From: a virus
IMG/VR virus record: IMGVR_UViG_3300017971_000394
Span: 1 to 46,680 of that record
DNA: 46,680 nt
Strand: one strand, 5' to 3'
The first letter of the stretch is position 1, and each line of letters begins with the position of its first letter. The notes under the pieces were generated by a model. It saw only the letters and a list, made by a program, of their open reading frames with translations. It did not search any database and had not been told where the DNA came from. The translations under genes were made by a program, and so were the position numbers. This document shows positions 26,526 through 35,527 of this stretch, piece after piece.

Positions 26526-27212
26526 ATGGCCATTTTCGAATTTCCAATTGCCGTCGCCGACGAACCAGAAGCATGGCGCAAAAACGAAGGGGATATCTTA
26601 AGCGTGCGCCCCTATCCTTGGGACTGGGGCCGTAGCGAAATCGATGCGGTGCTGATCGTATTGATTAGCATTCCGGATATCTATTTTACGGATGGAGAAT
26701 TGCGGGCTTTTTTCCGTGAGCCACAATATGCCGATGGTGAAATATTGGGATATGATTTTCGAGATATTAACTATAGCCTCGACAAGATAAACAGACAATT
26801 CTTTCCGTCCAAATCTTTTGTAATCGACTTAAACAACCACCAGGGGGATTATTTTGGTATCAAACCCAGGCCGGTCAAAGTCGCAAAGCGCCGCTTTAAA
26901 ATTGTTTTAAACGATCTATTACCTTATGGCATTAATTTGAACAAAGTTAGAAACAAAAAATACATTTATCAGCCCTTTAAAAAAGCAAGCCAGGTGGTTA
27001 ACCCATTTGACGGCCTTGAAGGAAGGCATCTATTAAAAGCTAAAGATGTTGATTGCAAAACAGCGCTTATCGACACGGAAGTTGAAAACTTTATTGTATG
27101 GAATGATACGAATTCCGTTGTTTACGATAAGCATCTCAGTGCATATGTATCCCCATCAAATGTAAGGGATTGGATTAATGGCAGCCTCACGCCAATTGCC
27201 CATAAGCTATAA
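26526..27212 (+). CDS. Hypothetical structural-region protein
   Basis: The 228-residue protein is not recognised. It has no signal peptide or membrane segment. Aromatic and proline-rich stretches occur near the start (SVRPYPWDWGRSEIDAV). Its end overlaps the next gene by 35 bases, so it belongs with the following fibre gene. It may help fold or attach that fibre. Confidence 0.5.
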   Translation: MAIFEFPIAVADEPEAWRKNEGDILSVRPYPWDWGRSEIDAVLIVLISIPDIYFTDGELRAFFREPQYADGEILGYDFRDINYSLDKINRQFFPSKSFVIDLNNHQGDYFGIKPRPVKVAKRRFKIVLNDLLPYGINLNKVRNKKYIYQPFKKASQVVNPFDGLEGRHLLKAKDVDCKTALIDTEVENFIVWNDTNSVVYDKHLSAYVSPSNVRDWINGSLTPIAHKL

Positions 27213-29139
27213 TTCCGCCACTTATGGAACGGGCAAAACCTACACCGATTTAGGAGTGTGGGAACCTGCTACCGACAATGATTTGCCTTCGGCGACAAAC
27301 GGGGAAGTACTGCTGGTCGATGCCGGAAATTGGGTAGATGATGTTATTATGGCAGATACCATTTGCGATGCCGATTATTTCCGGGTAGTTAAGCCAGCAT
27401 CGGGAGCAAAGCATTCGGGCATTCCAAAATTTGACGGTAGTTGCGCGGCTTTTTCGTCTTCTAATCAATATAGAATATTCAGCCTGAGGGAAACAAACAG
27501 CCAAGTGCAGGATATTTGTGGTAGACAAACCCACGCCGATTTTAACGGGGGCTTGTTTCAGTTGCGTGGAGCCTGCCAGGATGCTGCCTTTGTTGGTTGT
27601 TTAGCCAAAGGGGATGCCGGTGCCGGAAATACTGGCGAAGCGTTATTTCAATCTTATTCCCGCGATGACTCAAACAAAGCCTTTTTTATTAACTGTATGG
27701 GCATAGATGCCGACGATGCGGGCTTGGATGTTGATAGCGGGGTGGTATATGCCTATAATGTGACCATTAAAGATTCCGATCTGGGCAACTTTTCAGTAGC
27801 ATCTGGAGGCACTTTAGTTTGCAAGAATTGTTTATCAGACAATGCGGGATCGAATGATTATGGCGGGGCAGGAACGCCCACCCTAACCACATGCGGGTCC
27901 TCCGATGCAACGGGTAGTGCGGGCTTGCAAAGCCAAACTTATAACTTTGTTGATGCAGATAATGATGACCTTCATTTATCGTCGGACTCAGACGGAATTA
28001 ACGACGGCACTGATTTAAGCAGTGATTCGGATTATGATTTCAATGATGATATTGATGGAGACACGAGAACTGGCGATTGGGATATAGGATTTGACGAATA
28101 CGTTCTTAACAATTTGTCTTTAGACACATATGATGTTTTAGATATAGCCGACAACATCGCTCACGATTTACCCCTCGGGGACATATCCCAATATATTAAT
28201 ATCGCTATTACTGAAGATGCCGAAAGTCTCATCCCGTTGGCAGTTAGCATTCATGAGGATTGTGAAACATCTGAAAGCCTCGAAGACAGCTTGCCTCTTC
28301 CAGGCATATCTAAATATGTAACCATAACCCTTGAAGAACTCAAATCCGCGTTAACAAGCATTGCCCCAATCGTTTTCGAATCGATGACGGCATCGGAACT
28401 GGCTTCTCTAATAATAACGATTAAACCATCATTAGCCGAATCGATTAATATTAATGAATCGGTCGATTATTTATTTAGCCCAATTAATTTATTGGCATCT
28501 GACCTGCTTGATATTGTTGAAAGTATTGTTGTCGGATTAACCCTCGACAAACTTATTACGGCTGAAACAATTTCAATTAATTCTTTCAGGGATTTATTAA
28601 TAAATATTGAAACCAATATTCACGAAACTATCAATATCGAAGAAAATATAGAACAGGCGATACCTCTTTCATCCCTTATTGCAGACGGCATAACCTTAAC
28701 TGAATTTGAAGATTTATTACTTCAAATCGCCCCGAATACTTACCAAAACATTGCAATTACCGAAGACATTGAAGGCGCAATTAAAATATCGTTTTCGGTA
28801 CATGATTTAATAAGCTTGACGGAAACGGTGTCTGCCTTTTTTTGTGGTGAAAATTTATCCACCCAAGAGCTGTTGACTATTGTGGAACAGGCGACATTTC
28901 GTTTTGATTGGATAGTGCAAAGCGCTTCCGATACAATACAAATTGTTGAAAATATTGTGTCGATAGTGCAAGGATGCGTTCCATTGACATATGACCAGGC
29001 GATATTGTCTGAGATAATTATGATGCGGTGTTTTGGAATGCCCCCTTTGTTAAGTTATGACAATGTTGGTATTGTCGAAAATTGTGCCGTAAGGCGAGGA
29101 CTTGGGGGCATTTTAAGGGTTTATTTTTTAGGGGAGTAA
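27178..29139 (+). CDS. Beta-helix plus repeat-domain fibre protein
   Basis: The 653-residue protein has an N-terminal beta-helix-like half with D/N-rich turns ending in a DSDYDFNDDIDGDTRTGDWD calcium-like segment and GFDEY. The second half is an array of roughly 25-35-residue units with I-x-I-x-E patterns (INIAITEDAESLIPL, ININESVDYLFSPI, INIEENIEQAIPLS). The same type of repeat closes the 1166-residue protein downstream. This suggests a host-binding fibre with a repetitive shaft. No catalytic motif was found. Confidence 0.68.
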   Translation: MAASRQLPISYNSATYGTGKTYTDLGVWEPATDNDLPSATNGEVLLVDAGNWVDDVIMADTICDADYFRVVKPASGAKHSGIPKFDGSCAAFSSSNQYRIFSLRETNSQVQDICGRQTHADFNGGLFQLRGACQDAAFVGCLAKGDAGAGNTGEALFQSYSRDDSNKAFFINCMGIDADDAGLDVDSGVVYAYNVTIKDSDLGNFSVASGGTLVCKNCLSDNAGSNDYGGAGTPTLTTCGSSDATGSAGLQSQTYNFVDADNDDLHLSSDSDGINDGTDLSSDSDYDFNDDIDGDTRTGDWDIGFDEYVLNNLSLDTYDVLDIADNIAHDLPLGDISQYINIAITEDAESLIPLAVSIHEDCETSESLEDSLPLPGISKYVTITLEELKSALTSIAPIVFESMTASELASLIITIKPSLAESININESVDYLFSPINLLASDLLDIVESIVVGLTLDKLITAETISINSFRDLLINIETNIHETINIEENIEQAIPLSSLIADGITLTEFEDLLLQIAPNTYQNIAITEDIEGAIKISFSVHDLISLTETVSAFFCGENLSTQELLTIVEQATFRFDWIVQSASDTIQIVENIVSIVQGCVPLTYDQAILSEIIMMRCFGMPPLLSYDNVGIVENCAVRRGLGGILRVYFLGE

Positions 29140-29140
29140 A

Positions 29141-32100
29141 ATGGCAATACCGGCATTCCCAGGCGCAGAAGGATTCGGCTCTACCACTCCCGGAGGTAGG
29201 GGTGGAACTTTATACAAAGTTACCAACTTAAATAATAGTGGAACCGGTAGCTTCAGATATGCCTGTGAAGCGGCGGGACCGCGCATTGTCGTGTTTGAAA
29301 CAGGTGGGACTATAGATTTAAGTTCTACGCTTACCATAGATGATCCCTATATTACAATCGCCGGTCAAACCGCTCCGGGTGGCGGTATATGTATTAAAAG
29401 GGGAACAATCCGTGTAGAAACCCATGATGTTATTATCCGCGGATTACGACTTAGGCCGGGAGATGGTTCCGGGGGGACCCCCTATGACGTTCGGTCAGGG
29501 ATACGGGTAACTGGCAGTTCGTACAATGTAATCATAGATCACTGTTCTATAACGTGGAGTACTGATACATGCTGTAATGTTTGGGGGGATGCACACGATG
29601 TAACATATCAATATTGCATTATATCCGAACCCTTACACGATGCCGGTCTTCATTCAGACAACCCTCACGGTTATAATTTTGGTGTTGGGCGTTATGGATA
29701 TAATATTTCAATTCATCATAATCTTATTTCATCTGGCATGAATCGTATGCCACGTTTCGATCCGAATCTTTCTGGTAATGTCGAATTTATAAACAATGTT
29801 ATTTATAATTGGAGATACCACGCTTCTGATCCTGAAAATGGTAATGGAGTTGACTTTATAAATAATTATTATAAAGCCGGACCAAACACACTTGCTGCAA
29901 GAAAAGGTATTACTATTAGCAGCCCAACTTATATTTATGTTAACGGTAACATTGGTCCTCATAGGACAGATCCATCTTCGGGTAGTGAATGGGATGTCTG
30001 TAATGGTGATGAATCAGGTCATCGTTCTTATTCTAGAACATGTGATACAACAAGTGTTACGATACAGTCTGCTAACGATGCCTATACAGATGTCTTGAAA
30101 AATGTTGGTGCGATTATACCAACATGGGATTCAGTAGATAGCAGACTTATAACTGAAGTTATCAATGGTACTGGCAATTCCGATTTAGGAGTAGACTCAG
30201 TAGAAGAAGCTGGTGGATATCCTTCATTAGCAGCAGGTACACCAGAAACTGATTCTGATGGGGATGGTATGCCGGATGATTGGGAAAACAGCCACGGCCT
30301 CGACCCAGACGATAACAGCGATATGAACCTAGATCGGGATTCAGACGGTTACTACAACATTGAAGAATATATAAACAACCTCATTCCCATGACCAACTTG
30401 ACGGTTAGCCTGGTAGATAACATAACCGTGCAACCTTTTTCCTATACCCCATTAATTCCAGTCGAACCTCGCGCCATAGTAACATTCGATCTATTAAACA
30501 TTATCGAAAGCGTTACTCCATTGTTGGGGGTAGCCCCTGTTTTGAACATTGATTCAACCGACACCATCGCGTTGACGGAACAAAAAACTATTACCATCGG
30601 AACCGATATTGATGAATCTGTAACCCTCGACGAAGAAGGGGCGACATACATTTTAACCAAGGATATTGCGTGCGCGGGAACCGCTTTTACGATAACGGCA
30701 GACAGCGTAACCCTTGACTTGAACGGTTTTACCGTGACTTATAATTTAAGTTCGGGGACATGCTATGGGGTTAGGGCATCTTCGGTATCTGATTTTACCT
30801 TAAAGAATGGAACAATAATTCAAGGAGCCGGGCAAAGCGCTGAATCACATGCCGTATATACGACAAGTGTGTCTAATTTTAGCTGTAGTTATAATGCCAT
30901 CAAGGTAATTGGTGAAAAATGCTACGGTATTTATATGATGTACTCCCATCCCAACTTAAGCGTACACCATAACTATGTAGAGAATCACGGGACGCATAAC
31001 CTGTCTACAACCAAGGATGTTAACTGTATAAAGCTCGAATATGGCGGCTCTGGTGGTGGGGGTATCTATGACAATGTGTGCTGTGAAGGTCATTCGGGCA
31101 TTACAGTTATTGAAAACGACAACACTTTAAATATTTACAACAACCTTATTCAGGTTAGGCGCAGGTTGGGATTAAAAGCGCCATATAGCATCGCGCTGGT
31201 ATATCATACCCATAACGTCAATGTTTATGGCAATCAGATGTTAAGCGATGAGGGGCGTGGTACGACTTGCGACGGATGGGGGCAGGGAGCTTCGGAAGGA
31301 GCCACGGGCAACCATATTTATAATAATAAAATAGGGGTAAAATATACCCAAACAGCAACAAGCGGGTTTTACCCTGAAAATAATTGTTACGGCATGCGTG
31401 ACAGGTATAGCAGCGGGGATAATACATTTGAAGGCAACCTGATTGTTATCGACAATGACACTACGGGTAGAATTTGGGGTATTTATATCGGTAGCGACGG
31501 TTACGATCCCGCCATGGTTGATCTTCTGGTACAAAATAATACCGTGATTGCGCGTGATGATGACGAAAGCACAGTTTGGGGGGCTTGGTGCTTTTGTTTC
31601 CATGATGCAGAAGAAATAACCTGCATTAACAATGATACTTATTATGATGATACGGGTGGAGAGCTAAACGTACCCGGTTGGGGAACCCCCGTTACCAACC
31701 TTACATATACCGGCAACACCAAGCTATCACCGAGCAGTTTCTTCCCATCTGTTCCCACAGGGTTGAATATAACAAAGTTTTTCGATTCGTATTTACTAAA
31801 ATGGACTGATAATGGCGAAAGCCAGGTTTATCAATATTGTGTTTATAGGGATGGCGAAAAGCTAGACATATTTCCAAGGGCTGGAACGTTCTATGTGGAT
31901 GTAGATATTGGGGGGACTCATACTTATCAGGTTTCGGCCTTAAATCTTGCCGGAGATGAAAGCGTTCCATGCAGTGCCGTTTCAACTGATAGCGCCGCGC
32001 TGGGTTGGGATCTGGGCGGAATAACCATAAATGTAAACGATTCAATTGAAAGTACGGAAAGTTTAACCGAACAAGGGGGCTCGATAAGTGGCGACTGTTT

Positions 32101-32641
32101 CGACCTGTTAACGGTTGATGATGTTATCGAATATTTAATGAGCGGCCATCTGGTTAACAGGTATGACAATTTAAAAATAACGGAATTGTGCGACCAGTTA
32201 ATATCAGGGAGCTCCCCTATCTCAATGGAACGGATTGCGATACTTTTAATTGACGAAGAAGTGCTTTTGTCTGTTCCCTTGCCAGGAATTGGGCCAATCT
32301 ACAATGCCATAACACTGAATGAAAATATAATATCAAGCATTGGTACGGATATCGGTTTATACAATACGTTAAATATTACAGAAGCAAGAGACCTTGTGCT
32401 TCCCGTTGAAATCGATCGCTTTGATGAGTTTTTGTTTTTTGAAAATACAGTTTTAAATATGGATGTTAACCCAGAAGTTATCGAACCCGAAGTGGCTGGG
32501 AGCATAAAGGTGTCGGAGTGGATTGATTTAAACTTAGAAGGAACGAGTGTCGGGCGGTTAAGCGCGGCTTTTGTAGCGAGGCAACCCGGCGGGGTTTTTG
32601 TGGCTCGTAGGCCATCCGGGGCATGGATAGGAAGGTGTTAA
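29141..32641 (+). CDS. Pectate-lyase-like tailspike with FnIII and repeat domains
   Basis: The 1166-residue protein begins with a pectate lyase-like beta-helix: AFPGAEGFG, TPGGRGG and IIRGLRLRPG follow the PL1-type pattern, and later IIDHCSITWSTD. It continues with a calcium-binding segment (DSDGDGMPDDWENSHGLDP), a second beta-helix, a fibronectin type III-like domain (near residues 868-950) and I-x-I-x-E repeats. The ending is FVARQPGGVFVARRPSG. It is a likely depolymerase or capsule-binding spike. Substrate and active site are not certain. It is the largest gene here. Confidence 0.8.
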   Translation: MAIPAFPGAEGFGSTTPGGRGGTLYKVTNLNNSGTGSFRYACEAAGPRIVVFETGGTIDLSSTLTIDDPYITIAGQTAPGGGICIKRGTIRVETHDVIIRGLRLRPGDGSGGTPYDVRSGIRVTGSSYNVIIDHCSITWSTDTCCNVWGDAHDVTYQYCIISEPLHDAGLHSDNPHGYNFGVGRYGYNISIHHNLISSGMNRMPRFDPNLSGNVEFINNVIYNWRYHASDPENGNGVDFINNYYKAGPNTLAARKGITISSPTYIYVNGNIGPHRTDPSSGSEWDVCNGDESGHRSYSRTCDTTSVTIQSANDAYTDVLKNVGAIIPTWDSVDSRLITEVINGTGNSDLGVDSVEEAGGYPSLAAGTPETDSDGDGMPDDWENSHGLDPDDNSDMNLDRDSDGYYNIEEYINNLIPMTNLTVSLVDNITVQPFSYTPLIPVEPRAIVTFDLLNIIESVTPLLGVAPVLNIDSTDTIALTEQKTITIGTDIDESVTLDEEGATYILTKDIACAGTAFTITADSVTLDLNGFTVTYNLSSGTCYGVRASSVSDFTLKNGTIIQGAGQSAESHAVYTTSVSNFSCSYNAIKVIGEKCYGIYMMYSHPNLSVHHNYVENHGTHNLSTTKDVNCIKLEYGGSGGGGIYDNVCCEGHSGITVIENDNTLNIYNNLIQVRRRLGLKAPYSIALVYHTHNVNVYGNQMLSDEGRGTTCDGWGQGASEGATGNHIYNNKIGVKYTQTATSGFYPENNCYGMRDRYSSGDNTFEGNLIVIDNDTTGRIWGIYIGSDGYDPAMVDLLVQNNTVIARDDDESTVWGAWCFCFHDAEEITCINNDTYYDDTGGELNVPGWGTPVTNLTYTGNTKLSPSSFFPSVPTGLNITKFFDSYLLKWTDNGESQVYQYCVYRDGEKLDIFPRAGTFYVDVDIGGTHTYQVSALNLAGDESVPCSAVSTDSAALGWDLGGITINVNDSIESTESLTEQGGSISGDCFDLLTVDDVIEYLMSGHLVNRYDNLKITELCDQLISGSSPISMERIAILLIDEEVLLSVPLPGIGPIYNAITLNENIISSIGTDIGLYNTLNITEARDLVLPVEIDRFDEFLFFENTVLNMDVNPEVIEPEVAGSIKVSEWIDLNLEGTSVGRLSAAFVARQPGGVFVARRPSGAWIGRC

Positions 32642-32642
32642 A

Positions 32643-33023
32643 ATGGCAATTTCAGCATTAAAAGATAGTTCGGGGAACGTGATTGAGGCCAGGGAAGAAT
32701 CAACCCTGGTTATTCAGACTTCATTTACAAACGAGGACGGCGAAGCGGAAACCCCGCTAACCCTGACATGGACATTGACGGATGAAAATGGCACGGTTAT
32801 TAACAGCCGCGAGGATGTCGAGGTATCCTCACCAGCCGCAAGCAACGATATTGTATTAAGCGGGGACGACTTGAGCATGCTGGCGGCCGAGGTTACAGCC
32901 GGAGACATAACGGTAGAGCGCAGGTTTCTGGTCGAGGCAACTTATAATTCTGATTTAGGGGCGGATTTGCCCTTAAAGGATGTTGTACGGTTTCAGATTC
33001 GCAACTTGGTTGGGGTGACCTAA
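32643..33023 (+). CDS. Ig-like small structural protein
   Basis: The 126-residue protein is beta-rich with alternating hydrophobics (TLVIQTSFTNEDGEAETPLT, LTWTLTDENGTVINS), which gives an immunoglobulin-like fold appearance. It follows the giant spike gene by one base and is the last gene of the late operon, before a strong terminator. It may be a spike accessory or adhesin-like protein. No family was recognised. Confidence 0.55.
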   Translation: MAISALKDSSGNVIEAREESTLVIQTSFTNEDGEAETPLTLTWTLTDENGTVINSREDVEVSSPAASNDIVLSGDDLSMLAAEVTAGDITVERRFLVEATYNSDLGADLPLKDVVRFQIRNLVGVT

Positions 33024-33029
33024 ACGTAT

Positions 33030-33081
33030 CCCGGTTGCTCTGTGCCGGGTTAGGGCATGGAACAAATGTAGCTTTCATGCC
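33030..33081 (+). other. Pair of hairpins in the late-operon 3' region
   Basis: CCCGG at 33030-33034 pairs with CCGGG at 33045-33049, and GGCATG at 33054-33059 pairs with CATGCC at 33076-33081. They lie between the last structural gene and the terminator. They could stabilise the mRNA end or belong to a small RNA. Only the dyads are seen; function is not. Confidence 0.35.
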
Positions 33082-33102
33082 ATGGGGCAAATCCCTTCCG
33101 TG

Positions 33103-33129
33103 AGGGGCCTTTCGGGGCCCCTTTTTATT
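33103..33129 (+). terminator. Intrinsic terminator of the late operon
   Basis: AGGGGCC at 33103-33109 and GGCCCCT at 33116-33122 form a seven-pair GC-rich stem around TTTCGG, followed by TTTTATTT. This is a classical rho-independent terminator on the + strand. It separates the late genes from the leftward lysogeny genes. Confidence 0.85.
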
Positions 33130-33172
33130 TGGGCATACAAAAAGAGTATTACCAATTTTAGTTGATACAATT

Positions 33173-33200
33173 ACCTATATTTATTGATAAATGTATAGGT
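33173..33200. other. Dyad candidate for the phage attachment site (attP core)
   Basis: ACCTATA (33173-33179) then TTTAT (33180-33184), with ATAAA (33187-33191) and TATAGGT (33194-33200), form an imperfect palindrome of 7 plus 5 pairs. It lies about 55 bases from the 3' end of the integrase gene, where attP usually sits. Tyrosine recombinase cores are often such AT-rich inverted arms around a short overlap. Without the host junctions this stays a suggestion. Confidence 0.35.
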
Positions 33201-33213
33201 TAATCGCTTGGCA

Positions 33214-33233
33214 AGGGCGAACGCCCTGTTTTA
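33214..33233. terminator. Short hairpin between attP region and integrase
   Basis: AGGGCG at 33214-33219 and CGCCCT at 33222-33227 form a perfect dyad followed on the + strand by GTTTTATT. It would stop + strand transcripts that pass the late terminator, before they run antisense to the integrase gene. The two-base centre forces a tight loop, so the working stem is likely five pairs. Confidence 0.45.
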
Positions 33234-33254
33234 TTCCATTTAAAATATATGTAA

Positions 33255-34328
33255 TTATTTGGATTGTTTGCGGTGCTTAGAAAGGTCAATGATGTTTAGT
33301 TTTTGGGCATACCCTGTATCCCCAATCGGGGGTATTTTTCCAACCACTTGCCGGTGTATTTCTTTTGATACATGCTGATAATGCCGCATAAGAGTTTCGG
33401 GCCGGGACCCCACGACTTCCGACAGGGCCTTCATATCGGCCCCTTCCTCTAATGCCCGCGTGACAAACCGGTGGCGCAAATCGTAAGGCCGCAACCGGCG
33501 CTTAATGCCGGCGCGTTTTAGGGTTAATTTCCAGCCGTGCCAAATGCTTTTAATCGTCTTGCCGCGATAATTAATCAACGGCCCCCGGTATCCATCCTTT
33601 AATCCCCATTTTGTTAAGGTAGATAAAAATTCCGGATGGATCGGCACATCCCTGGCAACCGGGCCGCCCTTATGGGCCGAACTTACGCGAATGGTCATGG
33701 TTTCAAAATTCACATTATCCCATGATAGGGTTAACAGTTCAACCGCACCGGGGCGCAAACCTAAGTAATAGGATAGAAAAATAGCACGGGTTAAATGCGG
33801 CGATGCCTGTTTTAAAATAGCATTAATTTCGGCTTGCGTGGGCGGTTGAATAACCTCACAATCGTTGGGCGGTAATTTATACTTATGGATGGGGTTATAG
33901 GGGATTAAAGATGGCCGCCTTGATACGGCCCAGTTAAGGATCGCCTGGACAATAGTTAATTCACGCCTGATGGTAGCGTTTTTAACTGCTTGCCGGCGAT
34001 GCCGGATATATCTGTCAACATCATTGTGATCGATACGAATGGCGGGCATAGTTCCAAAATACGGATTAATGTGCTTTTTAAGTTTAGACTTTACGCAAAT
34101 TCTCGAATGGCCCTGAAAGTTTCTGTGATGAAAATATTCCCGTGCGACTTCCCAAAAGAGCGGTCCGGCCATTTTGGGGGATTTGACTCTTTTTAATCCC
34201 AGCTCAATATTCCGATTTATTGCCTTTGATTCCCCGGTTATACCCCTTCCGAAATATTCCTTCTTAACCTTCCCGGCAATCCTGTAATAACAAATCCACC
34301 GTCCATCTTTTAGTTTCGTAACAGCCAT
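33255..34328 (-). CDS. int: Tyrosine recombinase / integrase
   Basis: The 357-residue protein has a SAM-like core-binding domain and a C-terminal catalytic domain. Visible residues are R192 (GLRPGAVEL), K220 (SSAHKGG), R275 (YDLRHRF) and the nucleophile Y307 (MRHYQHV). Two usual histidines appear replaced: Y272 where HxLR is normal, and S298 in VGSRPET where GH is common. Such substitutions occur in working members, but they are worth noting. It would recombine attP with a host attB. The gene reads away from the repressor, opposite to the late genes, which supports a temperate phage. Confidence 0.9.
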   Translation of the reverse strand: MAVTKLKDGRWICYYRIAGKVKKEYFGRGITGESKAINRNIELGLKRVKSPKMAGPLFWEVAREYFHHRNFQGHSRICVKSKLKKHINPYFGTMPAIRIDHNDVDRYIRHRRQAVKNATIRRELTIVQAILNWAVSRRPSLIPYNPIHKYKLPPNDCEVIQPPTQAEINAILKQASPHLTRAIFLSYYLGLRPGAVELLTLSWDNVNFETMTIRVSSAHKGGPVARDVPIHPEFLSTLTKWGLKDGYRGPLINYRGKTIKSIWHGWKLTLKRAGIKRRLRPYDLRHRFVTRALEEGADMKALSEVVGSRPETLMRHYQHVSKEIHRQVVGKIPPIGDTGYAQKLNIIDLSKHRKQSK

Positions 34329-34329
34329 T

Positions 34330-34560
34330 TTAAGCGGTAGCCAATACCTTTTGGGCTTTGGGCGTATTTAACGGAATCATGCCGGGTTGCTTGCATTTCG
34401 GGCATACCATTTCAATATTGCGAGAACGCCAGATGGTATAGCATAAGCCGGGCAAAATAAAGCACAGCCATAAAAGCAACTCAATTGCGAACAGGCCTTT
34501 CGGCACTCGCTTCGGCTTGCCGACATACTCGCAATTTAAACAAAGCATTTTATTTTTCAT
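34330..34560 (-). CDS. Zinc-ribbon small membrane protein
   Basis: The 76-residue protein has a CxxC pair at the start (CLNCEYVG), a hydrophobic segment (IELLLWLCFILPGLCYTIW) and a second CxxC pair (CPKCKQPG). This looks like LITAF-type or superinfection-related zinc-ribbon membrane proteins. A strong AAGGAG ribosome site lies before the start. It is in the lysogeny operon between repressor and integrase, so it may be made in the lysogen, perhaps in superinfection exclusion (inference). Confidence 0.65.
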   Translation of the reverse strand: MKNKMLCLNCEYVGKPKRVPKGLFAIELLLWLCFILPGLCYTIWRSRNIEMVCPKCKQPGMIPLNTPKAQKVLATA

Positions 34561-34593
34561 TTTAATTTATCTCCTTGGGGGGGGGGATCAATC

Positions 34594-34980
34594 TTAGACA
34601 GCTCGTTCCTCCCCCTTTTGTTGAGGGTTTTTATGTACCGCTGCTCCCCATTTTTCAAGCATAAGCAATATGTCATCGCATTTATTTTCCAGAGCAATAA
34701 GTCTCTTTTCCATATCATCCACGCGTTTTTCTATAACAGATGACTGGGGGGTTTTAGCGGGCCCTTCGCCCTTAAAAAGCCAATCCAAATTAATATTTTG
34801 GTTAATCGCCCAGTCGATTATTAAATTCAGCAATGTTCCTGATTTTTTTCTACGGCTCATATCGGGCGGCGAAATACCTAACATATCGGCAACTTGATAC
34901 TCATTATCGAAATTTTGCAGGCGCATAAGGCGCTTGACGATTGCCGCATAATTAACTTTTTTTAAAATAATACTTGACAT
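34594..34980 (-). CDS. CI-like repressor, N-terminal HTH only
   Basis: The 128-residue protein has an HTH of the bacteriophage CI repressor type (YQVADMLGISPPDMSRRKKSG), followed by NINLDWLFKGEGP, a typical boundary segment. A coiled-coil C-terminus follows (VDDMEKRLIALENKCDDILLML). The peptidase domain of lambda CI is absent, so induction by RecA-driven cleavage is not expected. The coiled coil could give dimers instead. It faces a Ner/Cro-like gene across a 59-base control region. No clear ribosome site is seen, so leaderless translation or a different start is possible. Confidence 0.75.
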   Translation of the reverse strand: MSSIILKKVNYAAIVKRLMRLQNFDNEYQVADMLGISPPDMSRRKKSGTLLNLIIDWAINQNINLDWLFKGEGPAKTPQSSVIEKRVDDMEKRLIALENKCDDILLMLEKWGAAVHKNPQQKGEERAV

Positions 34981-35039
34981 ATTATATAATTTTGTAATAT
35001 GGTTGTAATTAATTATAATTCAAATTAACGGAACTTATA
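34974..35039. promoter_or_regulatory. Divergent lysogeny control region
   Basis: Between the repressor and the Ner/Cro-like gene lie overlapping promoter signals. On the + strand TTGACA is at 34974-34979 (TAATAT 15 bases on), and TTGTAA (34992-34997) is 16 bases before TATAAT (35014-35019). The TTGTAAT word occurs twice (34992 and 35003) and GTAATTAATTATAAT contains a near-palindrome, both plausible operators. Leftward signals overlap but are less clear. This is the expected place for the lysis-lysogeny switch. Confidence 0.55.
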
Positions 35040-35270
35040 ATGACTCCTACCGAAATAAAAATCCTGCTCTTAAAAAACAATGTAACCCAATCCGATATTG
35101 CTAACAAATTAAACATTTCAATTCAAGCAGTTTCAATGGTCATACAAGGGGCCGCCCGATCAAGGCGAGTGCAACAGGCAGTTGCAGATGCTTGTAATTT
35201 AAATGTCAAAGATATTTGGCCCGAAGGTTTTGTGCCGAGGGGCCGCCCTAAAAAGTTAATTAAAACATAA
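35040..35270 (+). CDS. Ner/Cro-like HTH regulator
   Basis: The 76-residue protein resembles Ner/Nlp-type DNA binders: MTPTEIKILLLKNNVTQSDI, then ANKLNISIQAVSMVIQG as HTH, and a basic C-terminal RGRPKKLIKT tail. It begins 59 bases from the divergent repressor start. In Mu-like and lambda-like phages such proteins turn down the lysogenic or early promoters. It is probably the first gene of the early operon. Confidence 0.78.
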   Translation: MTPTEIKILLLKNNVTQSDIANKLNISIQAVSMVIQGAARSRRVQQAVADACNLNVKDIWPEGFVPRGRPKKLIKT

Positions 35271-35332
35271 ATAATATTATTTAATTTGTCAAGTAAAAAA
35301 TGCACAAAAATATACACCAAAGGGGCGGAAAA

Positions 35333-35527
35333 ATGACAAATGACGGTTTTTGTTTGGAAAAGGTTATCAGGATTGAGGGCCGCTTAAATAAACTTGAGCG
35401 GGTGATTGATGAAATACGGGCCATGTTGAACGCTTTGGGCCCGCAAGGTGATCGTCCCGATCCGGCACCAGGGGATTGGGGTTTGGAGGAGAACAATGAC
35501 CATGCCCGTAAAAGTCTATCCAAATAA
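35333..35527 (+). CDS. Small coiled-coil early protein
   Basis: The 64-residue protein starts at an ATG with AGGGGCGGA upstream. It has a single helical segment with heptads (EKVIRIEGRLNKLERVIDEI). It overlaps the next gene by 32 bases. No function is recognised. Confidence 0.5.
   Translation: MTNDGFCLEKVIRIEGRLNKLERVIDEIRAMLNALGPQGDRPDPAPGDWGLEENNDHARKSLSK

Noticed and set aside
31241-31603. A - strand frame of 120 codons inside the spike gene
   Set aside because: It lies antisense to the 1166-residue spike with no supporting signals.
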